From Chitinophagales bacterium (lineage in GTDB: Bacteria; Bacteroidota; Bacteroidia; Chitinophagales; JADIYW01): a DNA stretch of 64,000 bases. Positions within the stretch are counted from its first letter, which is position 1; the number at the start of each line of letters is the position of its first letter. The notes beneath the pieces are model-generated. The model was not told where the DNA came from. It made no database searches and saw nothing but the letters and a program-made list of their open reading frames with translations. Of this stretch, positions 19,377 through 26,341 are shown in pieces. A program made the translations under genes and the position numbers. The stretch lies in the NCBI GenBank assembly GCA_023957245.1, contig JAMLHJ010000011.1, positions 1 through 64,000 of the forward strand, written 5' to 3'.

Positions 19377-20003
19377 TTATTTTCTGAGTGTTAATATAAT
19401 TTCTACACGTCTAGCCTTCTGATAATCTTCTTGTTCCGCATCTATCCCTTTTCCTGTAGCAATAATTATTGAGGATGAAATTCCATGAGCTACTAACCAC
19501 TTTTTAAATTCATCAGCTCTTTTCTGGCTCAATTTCTGATTGTAATCTTTTGAACCAGTAGGGTCAGCGTATCCCCAAATACCAATTTTATCAATATTGC
19601 CATTCTTCAAAAAAGTCAAAATCTTTTGAGCATCTTCCTGATTGTAAGAATAAATTGAAAATTGATTTACAGGAAAATACAATTCCATTTTCATAGCCGG
19701 TGCATCAATGATTGGTTTTATTAATTCATTATTGGCAATTGCACCTGTATTGCTATCAAATATATCCATCGCACCATTAAATCCACGAGCTGACTGAGCA
19801 TCTTGAGGCTCAATTTCTGTACGGACTCCATTATAATCTTCGTTTGAAGGTAAATCTTCTTTATAATAAGTTTCCATGATACCATTCACTCCTGTAAAAT
19901 CTGAGTCACCATACGTGGACATTCTACCATTCTCATCGGCATTAACACTCAAATAAGACATTAATAAGCAAAACACCAGAATACTACCTCTAAAATTCAT
20001 CAT
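19377..20003 (-). CDS. OmpA-family C-terminal domain protein
   Basis: The 208-residue protein has a signal peptide (MMNFRGSILVFCLLMSYLSVNA), a low-complexity middle part and a C-terminal OmpA/MotB domain (about 108-208) with GYADPTGSKDYNQKLSQKRA and RRVEIILT. This domain binds peptidoglycan non-covalently. Its TAA stop is in the same reading frame as the receptor gene downstream, and only 31 sense codons separate it from that gene's TTG. The two are therefore likely co-transcribed and may be translationally coupled. Confidence 0.85.
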   Translation of the reverse strand: MMNFRGSILVFCLLMSYLSVNADENGRMSTYGDSDFTGVNGIMETYYKEDLPSNEDYNGVRTEIEPQDAQSARGFNGAMDIFDSNTGAIANNELIKPIIDAPAMKMELYFPVNQFSIYSYNQEDAQKILTFLKNGNIDKIGIWGYADPTGSKDYNQKLSQKRADEFKKWLVAHGISSSIIIATGKGIDAEQEDYQKARRVEIILTLRK

Positions 20004-20066
20004 ATTACAATATAAAATTTCTTAAATAAATATGCTACAAAACTACGCTCTTACTTCATAACAAAA

Positions 20067-20098
20067 AAAATGCCCCAATATTTCTATCAAGGCATTTT
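20067..20098 (-). terminator. intrinsic terminator after hipT (module 1)
   Basis: An 8-bp stem AAAATGCC/GGCATTTT encloses a 16-base loop, and on the minus strand it runs into a T-tract. It ends the hipBST-1 transcript before the ompA-like gene. Confidence 0.7.
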
Positions 20099-20205
20099 AG
20101 TAAAAAATTATAGTTTTTGAAGGTTATTTCACTTCTTTAAAAATAATAATAGATTAAAGTTTCATGGTACAAATAAGATACAAAAAACTGATTATGGGCA
20201 TTATC

Positions 20206-21147
20206 TTATTTGAAGAGTTGCAACCGTTTTTGAAGCAACAAAATATATAATTCTTGATATTCTTTGCTCAAAAAAGATTGATGAATGAGTGTAATCATTT
20301 TGACTTCTGCTTTCAGAAAACGCTTGAATGTGTTTTCAATTTGTTTTTTTGTTAAACCTAATTTTAAGCCCAAATTAATAAAATCACTTTTTGATAGTTT
20401 TTTCTTTTTTCCAGCAATCGTTAATGCCGATTCATCTTTGTCTTCGGGTAAATGTAAATGTACATTTAACAAATCATAAGCTGGTGAAAACTCCCAGTTT
20501 TCATTATTCAGGATAAGTGAAAAATTCTTGAGATGCATATCATTATTTCCTGTAAAGTAACTGAAAATAATCACTTCATAGAACCGTAACAAATCTAATA
20601 ATGTATTGGAAGAATGTTCTTCAATGGCTTTTCCTATTTTTTCAACCGAACCTCGATATTTATCAAACGCTTCCAAAATCTGAAATAGATCAAGCATATG
20701 AACTTTAGCCCCGTTTTCCTCTCTGTCAATTCGTTTTGTGATGTAAGATAATTCACCAGATTTTAAACGGATGAGTGAAGATGGAACGGTTGAGATACCA
20801 CAAATTCCTGCCATTTTCATTGTCAAATGTTCATTTTCGGGCATTTCTGAAAAAATAGAGTTTTGAGGTTTCAAAATATAGCTTCCACCCAAAGCTCCAA
20901 TTACCGTTAATCTTCCTCTGTTTCCATCATTTAGTAAATCTTTGATGAGGTTCATTAATAATTTTAGCTGAACTCCTGGAACTGCAACAGAAGTTTCGAT
21001 AACTTGTTTTGCCAATTCTTCCATTTCTTGCAAGGTATAATCCAAAACGGGTGCGGAAACTGTTCCGAAAAATTTCTGACTGCAATGCGGATGAAAATCT
21101 TGTTCAGATTTCAATTCTTGGTAGCAGTATAAACATTTTTTATTCAT
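20206..21147 (-). CDS. hipT: HipT-like serine/threonine kinase toxin (HipA C-terminal domain), module 1
   Basis: The 313-residue protein holds the HipA kinase core without the HipA N-terminal subdomain. An N-terminal Zn-ribbon-like segment (CLYC at 5-8, FHPHC at 18-22) is followed by the Gly-rich loop AVPGVQLKL (residues 55-63), the strand YILKP, the catalytic segment NNDMHLKNFSL and the metal-site segment SPAYDLL. HipA-type kinases phosphorylate aminoacyl-tRNA synthetases; the target here is unknown. The loop lacks the autophosphorylated serines of the S-x-S motif (Ala55 and Pro57 instead). It overlaps hipS by 8 bases. Confidence 0.88.
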   Translation of the reverse strand: MNKKCLYCYQELKSEQDFHPHCSQKFFGTVSAPVLDYTLQEMEELAKQVIETSVAVPGVQLKLLMNLIKDLLNDGNRGRLTVIGALGGSYILKPQNSIFSEMPENEHLTMKMAGICGISTVPSSLIRLKSGELSYITKRIDREENGAKVHMLDLFQILEAFDKYRGSVEKIGKAIEEHSSNTLLDLLRFYEVIIFSYFTGNNDMHLKNFSLILNNENWEFSPAYDLLNVHLHLPEDKDESALTIAGKKKKLSKSDFINLGLKLGLTKKQIENTFKRFLKAEVKMITLIHQSFLSKEYQELYILLLQKRLQLFK

Positions 21148-21475
21148 TCTCTTCCGAATTTATAGGTTCTACACTCACTGCTCCAATACAGTTTTTACAA
21201 CACGCCAAAAGCAATCCCATCCTGTCGTTTTTATTTATTTTCCAACTTTCAGACGCAATTTCAAACAGCCAACCTTCCGGAATTAATCCTTCAAAAAAAG
21301 AAAATAACCGATTTTCTCTATAAACTTTCTCGGAAACAGGCATTGAAAATGTAATGAACTGATTGGAAAATCTCTGAATATATTCTTGGTCGTATTCAAA
21401 TGTAAAATCGCCATCATTGGTTTCCGTAACGATTCCTGCGAAATAATCCTGATAAAAAACTTTTCCCTGTCTCAT
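21140..21475 (-). CDS. hipS: HipS-like protein (HipA N-terminal domain), module 1
   Basis: The 111-residue protein corresponds to the HipA N-terminal subdomain 1 alone (GKVFYQDYFAGIVTE...ITFSMPVSE...FFEGLIPEGW...NDRMGLLLACCKNCIGAVSV). In the E. coli tripartite HipBST system the equivalent protein is the antitoxin that blocks the kinase; the same role is inferred. It overlaps hipB by 4 bases (ATGA) and hipT by 8 bases, so the three are one translationally coupled operon. Confidence 0.87.
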   Translation of the reverse strand: MRQGKVFYQDYFAGIVTETNDGDFTFEYDQEYIQRFSNQFITFSMPVSEKVYRENRLFSFFEGLIPEGWLFEIASESWKINKNDRMGLLLACCKNCIGAVSVEPINSEENE

Positions 21476-21684
21476 TTTTCAATTTCTTTAAAATTAACAG
21501 GGACCAGCTTACTTCCGAACATCAACAGCACTTGGTTGACTTTTGACAGACTGAGGTTTTCCTTTCCTTGTTCTATTTTCCGAACCACCGTAAGTGCAAC
21601 GCCTGCTCTTTCGGCAAATTCTTGCTGAGTAAGGTTGGCTTCTTTTCTTTTAGTCTTGATAAAATTGGCAAGATTGGTGTACAT
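21472..21684 (-). CDS. hipB: HipB-like XRE-family DNA-binding protein, module 1
   Basis: This 70-residue helix-turn-helix protein (LTQQEFAERAGVALTVVRKIEQGKENLSLSKVNQVLLMFG) is a compact Cro/C1 domain that ends in the short beta strand expected for HipB dimers (GSKLVPVNF). It should repress its own operon. Three TTATATG-type operator sites lie just upstream, and one of them covers the probable transcription start. It overlaps hipS by 4 bases. Confidence 0.88.
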   Translation of the reverse strand: MYTNLANFIKTKRKEANLTQQEFAERAGVALTVVRKIEQGKENLSLSKVNQVLLMFGSKLVPVNFKEIEK

Positions 21685-22183
21685 AATTATATGCTTTTAC
21701 AACTATTTTACACAAAAATATAAAATTATATGCAAAAACGTATAAATTACATTAAGGTTGTTAAATTATATGTAATTACATATAATATTTTTCAAGTAAG
21801 CACTTAATAAATTCTTTTTAGAATAGAATTCGTTCTTTTCCTTCTCTACTTGATGTGCAGACAAAATACCCAACAACACGGATTCAACTAATCCAAGCCC
21901 TCTTTCTGCCATAAAAACAGAAAATAATCCACTCCATAAATCATATTACAAGAAGTTTACTAATAGATTCATAAAAAGCAAAAGATAAACTATCTCGAAA
22001 ATTCCCAAGAATACGAAGTGGAAGATGTAATTGCTAATATAATCCAAATCAAAGTGCTATTCATGGCACTTTATCGACTATTTGTATTCAAAATTAGTTT
22101 CATTGACATTAAAAGTGCAATTTAAAGCACTTAGTTGTGTTTTTAATCAAAAAAAATAGTATTTTTATCTAAAAGTGCAATAT
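21685..22183. other. shared intergenic region between the two hipBST modules
   Basis: This roughly 500-base region contains the operators of both modules. Its middle (21787-22050) holds no convincing gene. A minus-strand frame of 48 codons starts at ATG 21912 and stops at 21766, inside the module-1 operator. A plus-strand frame of about 50 codons also runs to a stop next to operator 2 of module 2. Their amino-acid composition is protein-like but unrecognised, and they could be gene remnants left by insertion of the modules. Confidence 0.4.
21687..21785 (-). promoter_or_regulatory. hipBST-1 promoter with three evenly spaced operators
   Basis: Two 20-base sites fit TTATAYG-N6-CRTATAA at 21726-21745 and 21766-21785 (the latter inside a perfect 22-base palindrome, 21765-21786). 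A third with one intact TTATATG half and one degenerate half is at 21687-21706. Their centres are 39 and 40 bases apart. A perfect TATTTTTG -7 box on the minus strand lies at 21713-21720, between the first and second sites. Repressor bound there would block it. Confidence 0.65.
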
Positions 22184-22192
22184 ATGACACTA
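22052..22192 (+). promoter_or_regulatory. hipBST-2 promoter with three evenly spaced operators
   Basis: Perfect inverted repeats AAGTGC-N8-GCACTT occur at 22052-22071 and 22113-22132. A third site with an intact left half and a degenerate right half (ACACTA) occurs at 22173-22192. Centres are 61 and 60 bases apart. A near-consensus -7 box TATTTTTA is at 22160-22167, so the third site covers the likely transcription start and the beginning of hipB. Confidence 0.65.
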
Positions 22193-22396
22193 ATCAATTT
22201 GATAGAACAAATAAAAGATCGTCGGAAAGTACTTGATGTTACACAAGAAACATTGGCTGAAATTTCGGGTGTTGGCTTGCGTACGCTCAAACAATTTGAA
22301 AGCGGAAAGGGAAATCCAACCTTGGCAACCTTACAAAAGTTGTGTGATGCGTTAGGTTTAAAAATTCAATTGCAAATTAAAAAAGTTGAATCATGA
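22184..22396 (+). CDS. hipB: HipB-like XRE-family DNA-binding protein, module 2
   Basis: The helix-turn-helix protein reads VTQETLAEISGVGLRTLKQFESGKGNPTLATLQKLCDALG and ends in a short strand (LKIQLQI). I choose ATG 22184, giving 70 residues, the same length as the module-1 protein. A GTG at 22175 would add three residues but lies inside the operator and probably at the transcription start. It likely represses its own operon through the AAGTGC-N8-GCACTT sites. It overlaps hipS by 4 bases. Confidence 0.88.
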   Translation: MTLINLIEQIKDRRKVLDVTQETLAEISGVGLRTLKQFESGKGNPTLATLQKLCDALGLKIQLQIKKVES

Positions 22397-22713
22397 GAGC
22401 TGCAAAGGTTTTATATAAAAGTGAATTGGCTGGAAAACTCACTCAAAATGACGATGGAAGTTTTCATTATAAATACAATGAAAATTGGCTTTCTGATGCA
22501 TCTAAACCAGCTATCAGTTTAACATTACCCAAAAAAGAAATTGAGTTTTCATCTGAATCTTTATTTCCATTTTTTTATCATTTATTACCTGAAGGAAGCA
22601 ACAAAAAAATGGTTTGCAGAACCTATAAAATCGATGAAGATGATGCTTTCGGAATATTACTCTATACTTCGAAAGACGACACCATTGGAGCAGTAACTTT
22701 AGAACGAATTTAG
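22393..22713 (+). CDS. hipS: HipS-like protein (HipA N-terminal domain), module 2
   Basis: The 106-residue stand-alone HipA N-terminal subdomain reads AAKVLYKSELAGKL...ISLTLPKKE...FPFFYHLLPEGSN...DDAFGILLYTSKDDTIGAV. It is clearly diverged from the module-1 HipS but has the same LPEG and IGAV landmarks. It is inferred to be the antitoxin of the kinase encoded next. The start overlaps hipB (ATGA), and the stop is separated from the hipT start by a single base. Confidence 0.86.
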   Translation: MRAAKVLYKSELAGKLTQNDDGSFHYKYNENWLSDASKPAISLTLPKKEIEFSSESLFPFFYHLLPEGSNKKMVCRTYKIDEDDAFGILLYTSKDDTIGAVTLERI

Positions 22714-22714
22714 A

Positions 22715-23692
22715 ATGAAATCAGAAATAAGTAATTGCCCAGGAAGTTTGAAAGAAGGTTTTTCTATCTACAGTCCTACCGTGATAAAAAAGCTATTCGG
22801 AGGTAAAAAAGTCAGTCCAATTCTACCTTATCTTTCTCCTTCCAATGCAGAAGATAAAAAATTTTTCAATGCCAATCAAACACATATTTCTATTTCAGGA
22901 TTTCAAGAAAAATACTCTTTGATTTTGGAAGGAAACAAGCTTCGGCTCACCAATGAAGGCGAACACGGACAATACATTTTAAAGCCTATTTCTGAGCTTC
23001 CGAAGAATGCAGAATTTGCTCCAGCCAATGAATATCTTACGATGCAAATTGCTCAACAAGTTTTCAAAATAGAAACTGCAGAAAATGCTTTGGTTTTTTT
23101 TGAAGATGGAAATTCAGCCTATCTTACAAAAAGGTTTGACTACGATACGGATGGGAATAAATTAGCTGTTGAAGATTTTGCATCATTACTCCAAAAAAGC
23201 CCTGCCAAAGATGGTGAACAATATAAATACGAAGGAAACTACCTTGAAATTTTTGAAGCTTTAAAAAAATATGTTCCAGCTTGGAAAGTAGATGCTCCTA
23301 AATTATTCTCACTCATTCTTTTCAATTATTTGTTTTCCAATGGCGATGCACATCTAAAGAATTTTTCTTTGATTGAAACTAGACAAGGTGATTTCAAACT
23401 CAGTCCAGCGTATGATTTATTGAATACCAAAATTCATATTGATGATACAGCCTTTGCTTTAAAAGGTGGGCTTTTACCAAAATCATTAACTCAAGGGAAA
23501 ATTCTTAATCAGTTTATGCTGTTAGGTGAAAAGGCTGAAATTCCAGAAAAGACAGTCTCAAAAATTATCAAAAATCTTAATTCTCATGAGGATAAAGTAA
23601 TTGATTTAATCAACCGTTCCTTTCTCAGTAAAAAACTGAAAAGAAATTATTTACAGACTTATCTAGAGAAGGTGAAGAAGTTGAAAGGGTAA
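22715..23692 (+). CDS. hipT: HipT-like serine/threonine kinase toxin (HipA C-terminal domain), module 2
   Basis: The 325-residue kinase carries the full S-I-S-G Gly-rich loop (Ser59, Ser61 in HISISGFQEK), YILKP, the catalytic segment NGDAHLKNFSL and SPAYDLLNT. In E. coli HipT the two serines of this motif are autophosphorylation sites, so this copy resembles the regulated form. N-terminal residues FGGKKVSPILPYL are typical of HipA kinases. The target is presumed to be an aminoacyl-tRNA synthetase but is not shown. A terminator follows at 23707. Confidence 0.89.
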   Translation: MKSEISNCPGSLKEGFSIYSPTVIKKLFGGKKVSPILPYLSPSNAEDKKFFNANQTHISISGFQEKYSLILEGNKLRLTNEGEHGQYILKPISELPKNAEFAPANEYLTMQIAQQVFKIETAENALVFFEDGNSAYLTKRFDYDTDGNKLAVEDFASLLQKSPAKDGEQYKYEGNYLEIFEALKKYVPAWKVDAPKLFSLILFNYLFSNGDAHLKNFSLIETRQGDFKLSPAYDLLNTKIHIDDTAFALKGGLLPKSLTQGKILNQFMLLGEKAEIPEKTVSKIIKNLNSHEDKVIDLINRSFLSKKLKRNYLQTYLEKVKKLKG

Positions 23693-23706
23693 AAAACAAA
23701 AATGAA

Positions 23707-23739
23707 AAACCGCTGCAAACATGACATTTACAGCGGTTT
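23707..23739. terminator. bidirectional intrinsic terminator between hipT-2 and dnaK
   Basis: A perfect 9-bp stem AAACCGCTG/CAGCGGTTT encloses a 15-base loop. The minus-strand exit is T-rich and serves dnaK, and the plus-strand side can end the hipBST-2 transcript. Confidence 0.75.
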
Positions 23740-23770
23740 ATCACCTATTTTATTTGATATTTATAAGCAA

Positions 23771-25666
23771 TTATTTCACTTCTTCATATTCTACATCTTG
23801 AGGTTCATTGCTATTTCCTCCTGAAGAATTTTGTTGTCCTGCGTCAGCACCAGCAGCGGCATTAGGATCTACACCTTGTGAATACAAATCTTGAGAAGCA
23901 GCTTGCCATGCATTATTCAACGCTTCCATTGCAGCATCCAATCCAGCGATATCTTGTGCGCTATGCAATTCTTTTACTTTAGCGATAGCAGCTTCCAAAG
24001 CTGATTTTTTATCTGCAGGAATTTTATCACCAAATTCTTTCAATTGTTTTTCAGATTGGAATACAAGATTATCAGCAGTATTCAATTTTTCAATTTTCTC
24101 ACGAGCTTCTTTATCAGCAGATTCATTAGCTCTTGCTTCAGCTTTCATTTTTTCAATCTCATCTTGAGATAATCCAGTACTTGCGGTGATACGGATATTT
24201 TGCTCTTTACCAGTTCCTTTATCTTTAGCAGTTACGCTCAAAATACCATTAGAGTCGATATCAAAAATCACTTCAATTTGAGGAACGCCTCTTGGTGCAG
24301 CAGGAATATCTGACAAATGGAATCTTCCGATTGAACGGTTGTCCTTAGCCATAGAACGCTCACCTTGCAAGATATTAATTTCTACAGATGGTTGATTGTC
24401 AGCAGCGGTAGAGAATACTTCAGATTTTTTAGTTGGAATTGTTGTGTTAGATTCAATCAATTTAGTGAACACACCGCCATAAGTTTCAATTCCTAAAGAA
24501 AGTGGAGTAACATCCAACAACAAGACATCTTTCACATCTCCAGTCAATACACCTCCTTGGATAGCAGCACCAATAGCAACAACCTCATCTGGGTTTACAC
24601 CTTTTGAAGGTTTTTTGCCAAAGAATTTTTCTACTACTTCTTGAATTTTAGGTACACGTGTAGAACCACCTACTAAAATTACTTCATCAATATCTGCATT
24701 TGTATAACCTGCATCTTTCATTGCTTTACGACAAGGTTCCAAAGTTCTTTCCACTAAATGGTCAATCAATTGTTCGAATTTAGCTTTAGATAATTTTCTT
24801 ACTAAGTGTTTTGGAACACCATCTACAGCAGTAATATAAGGAAGGTTGATTTCAGTTTCTGAACTTGAAGATAATTCAATCTTAGCTTTTTCAGCTGCTT
24901 CTTTCAATCTTTGAAGTGCCATAGGATCCTTTTTCAAATCTATGCGCTCATCATTTTGGAATTCAGCTGCCAACCAATTGATAATTACATCATCAAAATC
25001 ATCACCACCTAAATGGACATCTCCATTTGTAGATTTTACTTCAAACACACCGTCGCCCAACTCAAGAATAGATACGTCAAATGTACCACCACCTAAGTCA
25101 TAAACAACAATTTTCATGTCTTCGTGTTTCTTATCCAAACCATAAGCTAAAGCAGCAGCAGTAGGTTCGTTGATAATTCTTTTCACATCCAAACCAGCAA
25201 TAAGACCAGCTTCTTTTGTTGCTTGACGCTCTGAGTCGTTAAAGTATGCAGGAACAGTGATAACTGCTTCTTTCACTTCTTGACCTAGATAATCTTCAGC
25301 CATTTTCTTAGCTTTTTGTAGAATGATAGCAGATATTTCTTGTGGAGAATACAATCTATCATAAAGACGTACTCTTACAGTATCGTTATCGCCTTTTTCC
25401 ACTTTATAAGCAACGTTTTCTTTACTCACTTCTGAGTATCTTTTACCCATAAATCTTTTAATAGATTGTACGGTATTGGTTGGGTTGGTAATGGCTTGAC
25501 GTTTAGCTGAATCACCAACTTTTCTCTCACCATTTTCCAAGAAACCAATAATAGAAGGGAGTGTTCTTCTACCTTCTTCTGTAGGAATGACCACTGGGTC
25601 CTTTCCTTCAATAACAGCAACACATGAGTTTGTTGTTCCTAAGTCTATACCAATTATTTTTCCCAT
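23771..25666 (-). CDS. dnaK: molecular chaperone DnaK (Hsp70)
   Basis: The 631-residue chaperone has the actin-like ATPase domain ([40 protein letters not shown]), the substrate-binding domain and a helical lid. It ends in a Gly/Asn/Gln-rich tail and the charged terminus [11 protein letters not shown]. It folds and protects proteins with DnaJ and GrpE, neither of which is in this window. The gene stands alone. Its upstream region lacks the usual TAnnTTTG box but holds TGCCA/TGGCA inverted repeats. Confidence 0.98.
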   Translation of the reverse strand: MGKIIGIDLGTTNSCVAVIEGKDPVVIPTEEGRRTLPSIIGFLENGERKVGDSAKRQAITNPTNTVQSIKRFMGKRYSEVSKENVAYKVEKGDNDTVRVRLYDRLYSPQEISAIILQKAKKMAEDYLGQEVKEAVITVPAYFNDSERQATKEAGLIAGLDVKRIINEPTAAALAYGLDKKHEDMKIVVYDLGGGTFDVSILELGDGVFEVKSTNGDVHLGGDDFDDVIINWLAAEFQNDERIDLKKDPMALQRLKEAAEKAKIELSSSSETEINLPYITAVDGVPKHLVRKLSKAKFEQLIDHLVERTLEPCRKAMKDAGYTNADIDEVILVGGSTRVPKIQEVVEKFFGKKPSKGVNPDEVVAIGAAIQGGVLTGDVKDVLLLDVTPLSLGIETYGGVFTKLIESNTTIPTKKSEVFSTAADNQPSVEINILQGERSMAKDNRSIGRFHLSDIPAAPRGVPQIEVIFDIDSNGILSVTAKDKGTGKEQNIRITASTGLSQDEIEKMKAEARANESADKEAREKIEKLNTADNLVFQSEKQLKEFGDKIPADKKSALEAAIAKVKELHSAQDIAGLDAAMEALNNAWQAASQDLYSQGVDPNAAAGADAGQQNSSGGNSNEPQDVEYEEVK

Positions 25667-25695
25667 AACTTTTAATTTTCAATTTTCCTTTATTG

Positions 25696-25760
25696 TATCA
25701 ATTGAAATGCCACTCAAAAAAACATGGCAAAATGACATATTCAACTGACAAGACAGCTTA
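25696..25760 (-). promoter_or_regulatory. candidate heat-shock control region of dnaK
   Basis: Read on the minus strand, the segment holds CTGTCTTGTCAG, TGTCATTTTGCCA and an inverted repeat TGCCA-N12-TGGCA (25708-25729). The last TGGCA continues as TGGCATTTCAATTGAT, whose spacing (TGG...N5...TTG) resembles a -24/-12 arrangement. No housekeeping -7 box is visible. The regulator is unknown. Confidence 0.4.
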
Positions 25761-25829
25761 ATTTTATAAATAAATCAGAAAATAGCTGACAATATTTGAT
25801 GATTGGGGGTATGGAAAGGTGTTAATTCT

Positions 25830-26340
25830 TCAACAAAAACCAGTATACCTTTCTCCATTAAATTCTTCTATTTTGGTTTCGACGGGTGGTTGCTCAACCC
25901 TATCAAAGCACTCTATCACCAGCATTTTCAAATCTTCACATTACTTCATTGTAAACTATTACACAAAAGACACTAAGAAGGCACAAAAGACACAAAGCAA
26001 ATTATTTATGAAACTCTGTGCTTCTTTGTGAAACTTTGCGGCATAATTTGAGGACATTATTATTTAGGGTAGCTCCTACGGAGCAATAGTTGGTTGTTTA
26101 TTTATTATTACCAAGTGGTAGCCTCTACGAGGCAAATTCAATCATCAGCATTTTTATCTTATATTTCACCACATTTTCAAATCTCCTCATTATTTCATTG
26201 TTTCATTAAACTCAGTGAACTTTGCGTAGAAACTTGGTGTGCTTTGTGGTTGAATTTTAGTATTCTTTGCGGTTAGTTTCAAGAACCTCAACCAGCTTTT
26301 TCATTCGTACTTCGTACTTTTAATCTTGAATTTTTAATTT
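25830..26340. repeat. modular intergenic repeat region B with REP-like hairpins
   Basis: This part of the 675-base gap between dnaK and the GMC gene has no gene. It holds CACAAA-repeat module c (about 25962-26041), module d copies (about 25922-25940 and 26168-26190), two 13-base hairpins (26072-26084 and 26121-26133), module b inverted (about 26214-26296: TTTGCGTAG, TTTGCGGTTAGTTTC, CTCAACCAG) and module a inverted (26306-26322, GTACTTCGTAC). Modules a and b stand in the same relative order on the minus strand as in region A on the plus strand. Confidence 0.6.
26072..26133. repeat. pair of REP-like hairpins with compensated stems
   Basis: GCTCC-TAC-GGAGC (26072-26084) and GCCTC-TAC-GAGGC (26121-26133) share the flanks GGTA before and AA after, and the same TAC loop. 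Their stems differ at two positions on each side, yet both remain fully paired. This is the pattern expected of REP elements under structural selection. Confidence 0.55.
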
Positions 26341-26341
26341 T

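Noticed and set aside
20206..21475. hipS and hipT of module 1 as one hipA gene broken by a frameshift
   Set aside because: Both modules show the same split with separate starts and short overlaps, and stand-alone HipS and HipT are a known tripartite system, so the split is natural.
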